From Kineobactrum sediminis (lineage in GTDB: Bacteria; Pseudomonadota; Gammaproteobacteria; Pseudomonadales; Halieaceae): a stretch of DNA of 64,000 nucleotides. The stretch lies in the NCBI RefSeq assembly GCF_002868715.1, contig NZ_PKLZ01000002.1, forward strand, positions 310,001 to 374,000. Reading direction: 5' to 3'. The notes under the pieces were generated by a model, which saw nothing but the letters and a program-made list of their open reading frames with translations, was not told the origin of the DNA and did no database searches. A program made the translations under genes and the position numbers. This document shows positions 8,648 through 16,740 of this stretch, one piece after another. How positions within the stretch are numbered: the stretch's first letter is position 1; every line of letters begins with the position of its first letter.

Positions 8648-9490
8648 ATGGTGGGCAGTAGTACCGTTTTTGGCAGTTACAGGCGCTATCATCTGTTCAC
8701 CGCCATTAAATACCTCACCTACCTGCTGTTGGGTATCAATGTTTACCTGTTTTTGCAGGAAGAGCTGCTCACGCTGGCGCACATGCGTGGGGAGGTGACT
8801 GCCGGACAATTGGTACAGGTGTTTTCTGCCACCATTGATACCGGTGCCTGGGTTATCCTGTTATTGCTGTTCGAACTCGAAACCTCGGTACTTGACGACA
8901 GCCGGATTCACGGCCCGGTGCGCTGGGCCCTGCATGGCATTCGTGGCCTGTGCTATGTCGTCATTTGCTACGCGTTCATCGGCTATGGTGCGGAGCTTGT
9001 TTCGCTCTATCAAGTGGTTCCTTTCACCGGCCCGGATCCCTGTACCCTGACCGGCGGACAGTGGTCGATAATGCTGAACCTTGATGATTTTGCCGTGCTC
9101 GATGCCAGTAACTGTGCCGCCCTGGGTTCGGAGGTCTATCAGCTGGAGGGCGTCAGGGTGCTGACCAGCGCCGACAGCCTGCGCACAGCACAGTGGCTGG
9201 CCTGGACAGATGTCATCAATGCCGGTATCTGGATCCTGGTGGTGATAGTGCTGGAGGTGGAAGTGCGCCTGCAGTTGCGGGACCAGCTTACCGGGCAGGT
9301 CCTGAGGATCAACAAATACCTGAAACTGGTGCTGTATGCCCTGTTGTTTCTTGCGGCGGCCTACTGGGGGGTGGCGGGCGACCTGCTCGATTTCTGGGAT
9401 GCGGCACTCTGGCTGTTTGCCTTTATCTTTATCGAGCTGAATGTATTTGAATGGCAGTATGAGGCGGCGCGGGAGGGGACGACCGCATGA
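8648..9490 (+). CDS. Uncharacterised multi-pass membrane protein
   Basis: A 280-residue integral membrane protein that I do not recognise. Hydrophobic segments at about residues 18-40, 58-78, 98-118, 188-210, 230-248 and 252-270 suggest six membrane spans. A polar loop of about 70 residues between the third and fourth carries two cysteines (PCTLTGG and SNCAALG) that could form a disulphide in the periplasm. Acidic residues are common next to the membrane segments. A ribosome binding site (AGAGGA) precedes the ATG. The gene starts 15 bases after puuA, hinting at cotranscription, but nothing in it points to a polyamine transporter family. Confidence 0.75.
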   Translation: MVGSSTVFGSYRRYHLFTAIKYLTYLLLGINVYLFLQEELLTLAHMRGEVTAGQLVQVFSATIDTGAWVILLLLFELETSVLDDSRIHGPVRWALHGIRGLCYVVICYAFIGYGAELVSLYQVVPFTGPDPCTLTGGQWSIMLNLDDFAVLDASNCAALGSEVYQLEGVRVLTSADSLRTAQWLAWTDVINAGIWILVVIVLEVEVRLQLRDQLTGQVLRINKYLKLVLYALLFLAAAYWGVAGDLLDFWDAALWLFAFIFIELNVFEWQYEAAREGTTA

Positions 9491-9495
9491 GTAAC

Positions 9496-9524
9496 GCCGG
9501 CCTGGTGAAAGTGGCCAGGCCGGC
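9496..9524. terminator. Hairpin between convergent genes, probable bidirectional terminator
   Basis: A perfect 10-base stem, GCCGGCCTGG pairing with CCAGGCCGGC, encloses a 9-base loop. It is placed just after the stop of the membrane protein and before the stop of the convergent zinc-ribbon gene. The downstream TATTTG is only weakly T-rich, so termination strength is uncertain. Confidence 0.6.
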
Positions 9525-9530
9525 TATTTG

Positions 9531-9737
9531 TCAGAGCGTTTCTTCCAGACCGATGTGTTCTATGCGCGGATAGGGGCGCCACTGAAAGACCTGTTGGTGA
9601 TTGCAAATCATGCAACGGTGATCGATATTCCCCGTTTTGGGATCCATATCGCCACACGGCGCCATCATGCCCTTACCGCAGGCATCACAGACATAACTGA
9701 CCTCGACCGGCCTTACTTCACGTTTTAATTCTGGCAT
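9531..9737 (-). CDS. Small zinc-ribbon-like protein
   Basis: A 68-residue protein with two cysteine pairs arranged as in a zinc ribbon: CDAC at residues 17-20 and CMIC about 25 residues later, preceded by DHR, with a lone cysteine between (APCGDM). Tryptophan and aromatic residues follow the second pair. A regulatory or RNA/protein-binding role is plausible for such a mini-ribbon, but no specific family is recognised. It converges on the upstream membrane protein gene across a hairpin. The evenly spaced cysteines and the fitting gap between neighbours argue that it is real. Confidence 0.6.
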   Translation of the reverse strand: MPELKREVRPVEVSYVCDACGKGMMAPCGDMDPKTGNIDHRCMICNHQQVFQWRPYPRIEHIGLEETL

Positions 9738-9817
9738 TTATCAAAGCTTCCTGGGGATTAAGGGGCCATGCTAGCGCGACAGCCGTCGCAGTAGAAGGGG
9801 CGGAGCCCCCGGCAGGG

Positions 9818-10039
9818 CTAGAAATCCCCCAGCTCCAGATCATAACAGCCCAACTCTTCGCGCAGCCGGCGCTGTTCCAGGCGTTGTTCCGTACGCCGTC
9901 TTTTTTCCGCCAGGCGCTGTTTATCGCTTGATGGGGGCAGCAACCCATCAAGGTCATCGTCCAGGCCATCTGCCAGAACCGGTTCAAACATGTCGTCCAG
10001 GGAGTCGTTGGCCGAGGTTTCTTGCGTACGTTGAGTCAT
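9818..10039 (-). CDS. PA3496-like small conserved protein
   Basis: A 73-residue protein with an acidic, disordered first half (DGLDDDLDGLLP) and a basic helix (KQRLAEKRRRTEQRLEQRRLRE) that ends EELGCYDLELGDF. This arrangement, with a charged helix followed by REELG-YD, is what I recall for the PA3496 family of short putative envelope-integrity proteins in gammaproteobacteria. The family assignment is from memory and moderate in confidence. A very strong ribosome binding site (GGAGGTG) precedes the ATG. It forms its own short transcription unit. Confidence 0.65.
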   Translation of the reverse strand: MTQRTQETSANDSLDDMFEPVLADGLDDDLDGLLPPSSDKQRLAEKRRRTEQRLEQRRLREELGCYDLELGDF

Positions 10040-10189
10040 AAATCACCTCCTGATGATTTACAGCCTTGATTTCGGCGCAATATCACTCAGGAATTACAGC
10101 GAGTAAACACATTTTTTAGAAATTTATACCAAATATTTTTTACCGTCACCAAACCTGCGCAAGAATACTTTGGTAATTGGTGGCCCGCG

Positions 10190-10250
10190 CCCCTTCCCTG
10201 GGCTCCGTGCGTCCTCGCTACATCCTTGTAGTTCGCCATCCCTGGCGCGA
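10190..10250. repeat. Structured intergenic element, possible dispersed repeat
   Basis: The gap at 10040-10302 carries no credible gene. Its centre holds a hairpin CTACA-TCCT-TGTAG (10218-10231), flanked by partly symmetric arms containing CCCTGGG on the left and CCCTGGC on the right. The arrangement resembles short intergenic repeats seen many times in marine gammaproteobacterial genomes, where they give spurious peptides reading like GMANYKDVARTHGAQG. Only one copy is visible here, so its repeated nature is an inference. Confidence 0.4.
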
Positions 10251-10302
10251 TCATGTGCAAACGGGCCACCCGTACAGGAGAAAGCAAAAGCTGTGCCAGT
10301 GA

Positions 10303-10908
10303 TCAGGGCCCGGCTTTGTCAGCGGGAGCCGGGTCCCGGTAATGTCCAGTGTCTGCCGCGGACATGTCCGGACACGTCTTGCGGCCGATAGGGCGTTGCA
10401 GCTGCGTGTAAATGTCCAGTGCGACCTGTTGGGGGTCACGATGGCTCGATTCAACGATAATATCGGCAAAGCGCTCGTAAAGCGGGGTGCGTTCGTGAAA
10501 AACGTCGGCGTAACCCATTCCGGCGCCACTGGCGATGCCTCTTGGCGGAGCAGCCGCTACGCGACGGCTCAGGGTGTCGAGGTCTACCTTGAGATAGATT
10601 ACCGGTCCTGCCCCGCGCAGCCGCTGCATGACGGCGTCGCTATAGACTACGCTGCCTCCCGTGGCGATTACACTGTTTTCAAGCGGGACCGATAGCAGGA
10701 TATCCTGCTCAATTGCGCGCAGTGCCAGATGGCCGCGGCTATCTATGATTTCCTGCAAAGTGGCGCCGGCCGCCACCTGAATTGCGAGGTCGGTGTCGTT
10801 AAAGGCCAGTCCGGCGAGCTTCGCCAGCAATACGCCCACGGTGCTCTTGCCTGCACCGGGCATACCTATGAGGCTGATGGTGTTATAGCGCGGGGGTAAA
10901 TCCGCCAC
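10303..10908 (-). CDS. Shikimate kinase family protein
   Basis: A 201-residue P-loop kinase. The Walker A motif is GMPGAGKST (about 15-23); NDTD aligns with the shikimate-binding DSD of AroK, and ATGGSVV with its GGG segment. A LID-type RGI and the conserved ERTPLYERFADIIVE follow. Shikimate kinases phosphorylate the 3-hydroxyl of shikimate. The GGSVV and RGI variants place this in a side branch of the family outside classical AroK, so the substrate is not certain. I chose the GTG at 10908 because AAGGAG lies seven bases before it; an upstream start would add 38 residues of low quality that overlap the HNH gene. The C-terminal 30 residues look disordered. Confidence 0.75.
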   Translation of the reverse strand: MADLPPRYNTISLIGMPGAGKSTVGVLLAKLAGLAFNDTDLAIQVAAGATLQEIIDSRGHLALRAIEQDILLSVPLENSVIATGGSVVYSDAVMQRLRGAGPVIYLKVDLDTLSRRVAAAPPRGIASGAGMGYADVFHERTPLYERFADIIVESSHRDPQQVALDIYTQLQRPIGRKTCPDMSAADTGHYRDPAPADKAGP

Positions 10909-10931
10909 GATGGGTCTCCTTGGCTTAATGG

Positions 10932-11483
10932 TCAGTGGGCCCAGGCCCGCTGTGCACGAAATTGCTGTGACAGGTAATCCATCTGGTCGGCGAGCACCCG
11001 CTCCCTGGCAAGAAAGTGCCACTCCCAGGTATTGGGCCGGAACGGCACCGCCAGCAGCGGCATACCGGCTTCTTCCGGAGTCCGGTTGTCTTTCTGCCAG
11101 TTGCAGCGGCGACAGGCCGCCACCACATTCTCCCAGCGGTCACTGCCGCCGCGGGAAGTGGGCAGGACGTGATCGCGGGTAAGCTCCCGACGCCCGTACT
11201 GGTGGCCGCAATACAGACAGCGATGATCATCCCGGCGAAACAGGGTGGCATTGCACAGGGGCAGGCTGAAACGCGACCTTACCCGGCCTTCCAGGGCGAT
11301 GATGGGCTGCAGATCTATGCGTGAGCGTTTGCCGGTGAGGCGCTGGATACCGCCGAGGAAAGGCGGCAAGGGCCTGCCAACACCGTAGACAACGTCGCCC
11401 CTGGCATAGGCGGAAATAGCTTCCTGGGCGCTTATCCAGCCACGCGGCTGGCCTGCTACGTCCAGTTTCAGGATATTTTGCAT
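10932..11483 (-). CDS. HNH endonuclease family protein
   Basis: A 183-residue protein with an HNH_5-type nuclease domain at about residues 88-142. The zinc-binding CLYCG and CRRCN pairs flank the catalytic segment RDHVLPTSRGGSDRWENVV, in which DH supplies the general base and N the third motif residue. An N-terminal region of about 85 residues (DVAGQPRGWISAQEAISAYARGDVV) is typical of chromosomal HNH proteins common in marine gammaproteobacteria. The role is probably in DNA repair or processing, but it is not established. The gene lies 23 bases upstream of the shikimate-kinase-like gene in the same direction. Confidence 0.85.
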   Translation of the reverse strand: MQNILKLDVAGQPRGWISAQEAISAYARGDVVYGVGRPLPPFLGGIQRLTGKRSRIDLQPIIALEGRVRSRFSLPLCNATLFRRDDHRCLYCGHQYGRRELTRDHVLPTSRGGSDRWENVVAACRRCNWQKDNRTPEEAGMPLLAVPFRPNTWEWHFLARERVLADQMDYLSQQFRAQRAWAH

Positions 11484-11563
11484 GGATCGCTACCTCGTGG
11501 GCATCTCCAGACGCTACTGCAAAATGATAACAGGCGCAATCGCGCCCGGTTAGACGTCGTTCG

Positions 11564-12175
11564 TCAAATAACAGTCCAGCTGTGTTCGGCCAGGATCTTG
11601 CCGGCGCTGACAACGCGGCCGTTGAAATGCTGTCCGGCAAGGATCTCGCCGACGCCGGCCGGGGTTCCGGTCATGATGATGTCACCATCTTCCAGGGTCA
11701 TGAAGGACGCGAGCTCCTCGACAATGGCCGCCGGTTTGTACATCATCAGTTCCACGCCGCCCTGCTGGCGTAACTCCCCGTCAATTCGTAGCTCCATTGT
11801 CAGGCCGTCAATGGGTACCGTGAGCGGTACGAAATTGCTGCACAGCGCAGCGCCGTCAAAGCCCTTGGCGCGTTCCCACGGCAGTCCCTTGCTCTTCAAT
11901 CGCGACTGCAGCGCGCGTTTGGTCAGGTCAAGGCCGAAACCTACGCCCGCAAGCTTGCCTTCCTTCACGATGAAAGCAATCTCTCCCTCGTAGTGGAGCG
12001 CCTCATCGCGCTCGGCATACAGCGTGGAGCCCAGGGCCGAGTTGGGTTTCAGGAATACCACCATTTGCTCGGGCACTTCATTCCCCAGTTCTTCAATATG
12101 GGCAACATAGTTGCGACCGATACAGACGATCTTGGAAGGTGTGACCGTATGCTGGGCAAATGACACAGTCTGCAT
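11564..12175 (-). CDS. Fumarylacetoacetate hydrolase family protein (FAHD1/YcgM-like)
   Basis: A 203-residue metal-dependent hydrolase or decarboxylase of the FAH fold. The N-terminal KIVCIGRNYVAHIEELGNE and the metal-binding pattern HYEGEIAFIV, followed by GFGLDLTKRALQ, supply the two glutamates and one aspartate of the family's metal site; KGFDGAALCSNFVPL forms the substrate-lysine segment. Relatives of this short form act as acylpyruvases or oxaloacetate decarboxylases. The ATG at 12175 is preferred over one 19 codons upstream: homology to the family starts shortly after it, and GGGAA lies about ten bases before it. It stands alone, so its pathway cannot be inferred. Confidence 0.88.
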   Translation of the reverse strand: MQTVSFAQHTVTPSKIVCIGRNYVAHIEELGNEVPEQMVVFLKPNSALGSTLYAERDEALHYEGEIAFIVKEGKLAGVGFGLDLTKRALQSRLKSKGLPWERAKGFDGAALCSNFVPLTVPIDGLTMELRIDGELRQQGGVELMMYKPAAIVEELASFMTLEDGDIIMTGTPAGVGEILAGQHFNGRVVSAGKILAEHSWTVI

Positions 12176-12339
12176 AAGCTGTATTCCCGGGATCAATGGT
12201 AGGGCCAGAGGTATTGTAGCGAATGCCGGCAATAACGGTATAGCGTTGGCGGCGGCCTATTGCAGTTGTACAGACCGCTGATTTTGCTTAACGTGGCGGC
12301 TCTTACGGTTGCGACCGGCTGCAGTTAACGGATTAAACA

Positions 12340-13161
12340 ATGAATGAATGGACCGAGCTGATACCGTTGGCGGGCGCCATGCTGGCAACAGGGGTGCTGG
12401 CCGGGCTTCTCGCCGGTCTGCTCGGTGTTGGCGGGGGAATTGTTATCGTCCCGGTGCTGGAGGCCGCGCTGGGTGGTCTTGGCGTAGACCCGGCCATTCG
12501 TATGCACATTGCGGTTGCCACGTCCCTGGCCACCATCATACTGACCTCGGTGATGTCCGCCCGGGCCCACCATTCCCGGGGTGCGGTGGATTTTGTGGCG
12601 GCCCGCGCGTGGGGTCTGTATATCCTGTTCGGCGCGATTCTTGGCGCTGTGCTGGCGTCGCGCCTGCACAGCAGTGTACTGGCACTGATTTTCGGGACCG
12701 TTGCCGTGCTGATGGCGCTGCGGATGCTGCTGTTTGGTGGTCGCGCCCCCGGCCCTGCCCGGGCGATGCCGATGGGCGTTCTGGCACGACTGGTACCGCT
12801 GGGTATTGGTGGACTGTCAAGCATGATGGGAATTGGCGGTGGTACCTTCAGTGTCCCGGTGCTGACCTTGCTGGGCCAGCCCATTCACCGCGCCGTGGGT
12901 ACTTCCGCATTCTTTGGCCTGTTGATCAGCCTGCCGGGCGCCATAGCCTTTGGCCTGGCGGGCTGGGGCGACCCGCGGTTACCGCCTGGTAGTGTGGGTT
13001 TTGTGAATCTGGCCGGACTTGCGTTTATTGCCCCGATGACCATGCTGGCTGCACCCTGGGGGGCGCGGCTTGCCCATCACCTGAACGCGCGCCAGCTCAA
13101 CCTGGCGTTCGGCCTGTTCCTGTTGATTGTTGCGCTGCGGATGTTGTACCGGGCGCTTTAG
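12340..13161 (+). CDS. TSUP/TauE-SafE family membrane transporter
   Basis: A 273-residue inner-membrane protein with about eight membrane segments in two homologous halves. Each half begins with a glycine-rich signature, GLLGVGGGIVIVPVL near residue 28 and MGIGGGTFSVPVL near residue 163. The family exports or imports sulphur-containing organic anions such as sulphite, sulphoacetate or taurine-derived compounds. No sulphur-metabolism gene is adjacent except a SulP transporter about 0.9 kb away on the other strand. The gene converges on the universal stress protein with a four-base shared stop (TTAG). Confidence 0.9.
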   Translation: MNEWTELIPLAGAMLATGVLAGLLAGLLGVGGGIVIVPVLEAALGGLGVDPAIRMHIAVATSLATIILTSVMSARAHHSRGAVDFVAARAWGLYILFGAILGAVLASRLHSSVLALIFGTVAVLMALRMLLFGGRAPGPARAMPMGVLARLVPLGIGGLSSMMGIGGGTFSVPVLTLLGQPIHRAVGTSAFFGLLISLPGAIAFGLAGWGDPRLPPGSVGFVNLAGLAFIAPMTMLAAPWGARLAHHLNARQLNLAFGLFLLIVALRMLYRAL

Positions 13162-14012
13162 CGCAACAACAACAGGGTGATATCGCTGTGGCTGAGCATG
13201 CGGGTGGTATTGCTGCCAACAAAGAACTGGCGGATACGCGAATGGCCCCAGGCACCCATGACCATGAGGTCAATACCCTGTTCACGGTGATAAGCACCCA
13301 GCGCTGCCTGCACCTCGCCCTCCACGGTTGCCGTAGTCACCTCAAATCCGGCCGCGGTCAGTGAATCCCGGGCCTGCCCTATCTGGCGGGTCTGCTCGGC
13401 GGATACCGGTCCCACCGTTACCAGATGGCAGGGCAGCCCGGTCAACAGGGGGCTGTTGGCTACAAGGTTAAGCGCCTTGCTGGCGGTGGCACTGCCATCA
13501 TAGGCAATCATGAAACGTTTTGGCTCGATAAACTCCCGCATCACCACCAGGATTGGCCGGTGTACGCTGCGCACCACGCTTTCAAGATGGGAACCGATGG
13601 CCTCGGCTTCGGCGGGATGGCTTTCGCCCAGTCGCCCCATTACCAGCAGTCGGGTGTCTTCTTCCAGTTCGCGCAGGGTCTCCACCAGGTCGCCGTGCCG
13701 CTGTCGGCGGGTGATGGTTGTTGCTCCCTCGGCCAGGGCCAGGGCCTCCGCGTCCTCAAGCAGATGCTTGCCATGCTCAAACGCCAGTTTCTCCCGGCGC
13801 TCGTCGAGGACCGTGAGTTCTTCCAGCAGCAGTTCCCTGCTGCCCAGGCCAATAGCGCCGGACAGGTCATGGACCGCCGGCGCCACTGGTCGCTCCAGTA
13901 CATGCAGTAACATCAGCTGTGTTGCCAGGCGCTTGCTGGCCCAGGCGCTGGCGGCGGTGACGCAACGGGAACTGGCGGAACCATCAATACAGGCGACGAC
14001 ATTATTCATCAT
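13158..14012 (-). CDS. Tandem universal stress protein (UspA x2)
   Basis: A 284-residue protein made of two UspA domains, about 1-142 and 148-284. Each ends with the nucleotide-binding pattern: VMGRLGESHP...IGSHLESVV in the first and VMGAWGHSRIRQFFVGSNT in the second; the second is closer to the ATP-binding consensus GxxGx9G(S/T). The family supports survival under starvation, oxidative or envelope stress. It lies 13 bases after the SulP gene in the same direction, an arrangement suggesting that the stress protein regulates or protects the anion transporter. The ATG is preceded by GGGGAG. Confidence 0.92.
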   Translation of the reverse strand: MMNNVVACIDGSASSRCVTAASAWASKRLATQLMLLHVLERPVAPAVHDLSGAIGLGSRELLLEELTVLDERREKLAFEHGKHLLEDAEALALAEGATTITRRQRHGDLVETLRELEEDTRLLVMGRLGESHPAEAEAIGSHLESVVRSVHRPILVVMREFIEPKRFMIAYDGSATASKALNLVANSPLLTGLPCHLVTVGPVSAEQTRQIGQARDSLTAAGFEVTTATVEGEVQAALGAYHREQGIDLMVMGAWGHSRIRQFFVGSNTTRMLSHSDITLLLLR

Positions 14013-14025
14013 TGTTCTCCCCGGA

Positions 14026-15513
<1,488 letters not shown>

Positions 15514-15692
15514 CGTTTGGTTCACCAATAGCGGAGTCTTGGGAGCGTCGAGCTGGAAAGGCCGGAAAAAGCAGAGTGAGCGCCACATTGGGCCGGGTAG
15601 TGCGGGTACCGTCGACTGCAGACAGGCGCAGTATTATCCACGAATACGATGGGAGCCGCCAGCCCGATGCGAAAAACACCGGAATCGGGGTG

Positions 15693-16523
15693 CTACCGAA
15701 GGTTCCGCCCTTCAGTAATCTGCGTGGACAATAGCTGCAGCTGTTGTTGTACCTGGTCCAGCTGGTGGGCAATGCGGTCGCGCTCATCGTGCGCAGCCTT
15801 TGCCTGCCGCGCATTGTTCTCGGCACTCATCACCTCGAGAATGGTGCCGACCATCATGTTGAGGAAGATGAACGCAGTCAGGAAAATGAACGAAAGATAG
15901 TAGGCCCAGCTCAGCGGGTAGAGTTCCATGGTGGCGTACATGACATCGGTCCAGTCCTCGAATGTGGCCACCCGAAACAGGGTCAGCATGGAGATGGCGA
16001 CATCGCCCCACAGCTCCTCGTCGACCGGGGCAAAGAGCATTGAGCCGATAGCTCCGTAAATGTAGAAAATGATGAACATCAGCAGGGCGATATAGCCCAT
16101 CCGCGGAATGGCCTTGAGCAGCGAGTTGATCAGGAAGCGCAGTTCCGGCAGCACCGATACCAGGCGCAACACCCGGAATACGCGCAGCAGGCGGCCCAGT
16201 AATACGGCTTCGGCACTGTCCAGGGGAATCAGGCTGCCGACTACCACGATGGTATCGAACAGGTTCCAGCCATCGAGGAAAAAGCGTTTTTTATATTCGC
16301 AGGCCGTAAAACGAAACAGGATTTCCACCAGGAAGAATACGGTAATACCGGTGTCCAGAATCCCCAGGGTTTGCTCGACCCAGGGGGATAACTCATAGGT
16401 TTTTGCGCCGATTGCCAGCGCCGACAACAGTATGATGGCGATCACGGCGCCCTGGAAAATCCGGCTCGATTCTATCCGGCGTAATATTCCAAAGCCGGTG
16501 GAAGAGCGAAATGTGGCATTCAT
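15693..16523 (-). CDS. Voltage-gated cation channel (six-transmembrane, NaChBac-type)
   Basis: A 276-residue one-domain channel that would assemble as a homotetramer. Six segments are seen: S1 near 25-40, S2 55-75, S3 85-100, S4 108-125, S5 140-165 and S6 205-232. S4 has arginines at 111, 114, 117 and 120, every third residue as expected for a voltage sensor. The pore loop reads FRVATFEDWTDVMY, so the filter is TFEDW in place of the sodium-selective TLESW of NaChBac. The C-terminal 40 residues (ERDRIAHQLDQVQQQLQLL) form a coiled coil, as in bacterial sodium channels. Selectivity is therefore open. The ATG is the only sensible start. Confidence 0.9.
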   Translation of the reverse strand: MNATFRSSTGFGILRRIESSRIFQGAVIAIILLSALAIGAKTYELSPWVEQTLGILDTGITVFFLVEILFRFTACEYKKRFFLDGWNLFDTIVVVGSLIPLDSAEAVLLGRLLRVFRVLRLVSVLPELRFLINSLLKAIPRMGYIALLMFIIFYIYGAIGSMLFAPVDEELWGDVAISMLTLFRVATFEDWTDVMYATMELYPLSWAYYLSFIFLTAFIFLNMMVGTILEVMSAENNARQAKAAHDERDRIAHQLDQVQQQLQLLSTQITEGRNLR

Positions 16524-16570
16524 GTAAGTCGGGGCTCCTGCCCGGAGAACAAAGGCAGTGAATATTAGTC

Positions 16571-16601
16571 ACAGGGAGCCCTGTTGAACAGGGCTCCCTG
16601 T
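16571..16601. repeat. 31-base near-perfect palindrome in a divergent promoter region
   Basis: Two 15-base arms, ACAGGGAGCCCTGTT and AACAGGGCTCCCTGT, pair perfectly around a single G. It sits between the divergent channel and wax-ester synthase genes. A run of seven T lies about 22 bases to the right (16624-16630), too far for a classic terminator. It could be a large operator, a cruciform-forming site or part of a small RNA. Confidence 0.7.
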
Positions 16602-16658
16602 AGCAGTATTTGATGCCAGCTTGTTTTTTTACCGCTGTGACAGTGCTGCCGCTGTGGG

Positions 16659-16686
16659 TAGTCACCATCATTCTGTACGCTATACT
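16659..16686 (+). promoter_or_regulatory. Candidate sigma-70 promoter for the wax-ester synthase gene
   Basis: TAGTCA (16659-16664), a 16-base spacer and TATACT (16681-16686) lie about 55 bases before the ATG. The -10 matches the consensus well and the -35 only moderately. This is pattern matching alone. Confidence 0.35.
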
Positions 16687-16740
16687 GCGGGTTGGGGCAC
16701 TGCGGGTGTCGATCAGATCTGGACTTGGGGGTAGGTAGAC

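Noticed and set aside
7286-8809. A 507-codon open frame antisense to puuA
   Set aside because: The opposite strand encodes a glutamine synthetase with intact motifs. The antisense product has no recognisable domain and exists because of GC-rich codon bias.
9797-9809. GGGGC-GGA-GCCCC hairpin as terminator for the PA3496-like gene
   Set aside because: The stem is only five bases and there is no T-run on the relevant strand, so I did not call it.
10087-10287. A 66-codon open frame over the intergenic hairpin
   Set aside because: Its sequence (GMANYKDVARTHGAQG) comes from the repeat-like element, and there is no ribosome binding site.
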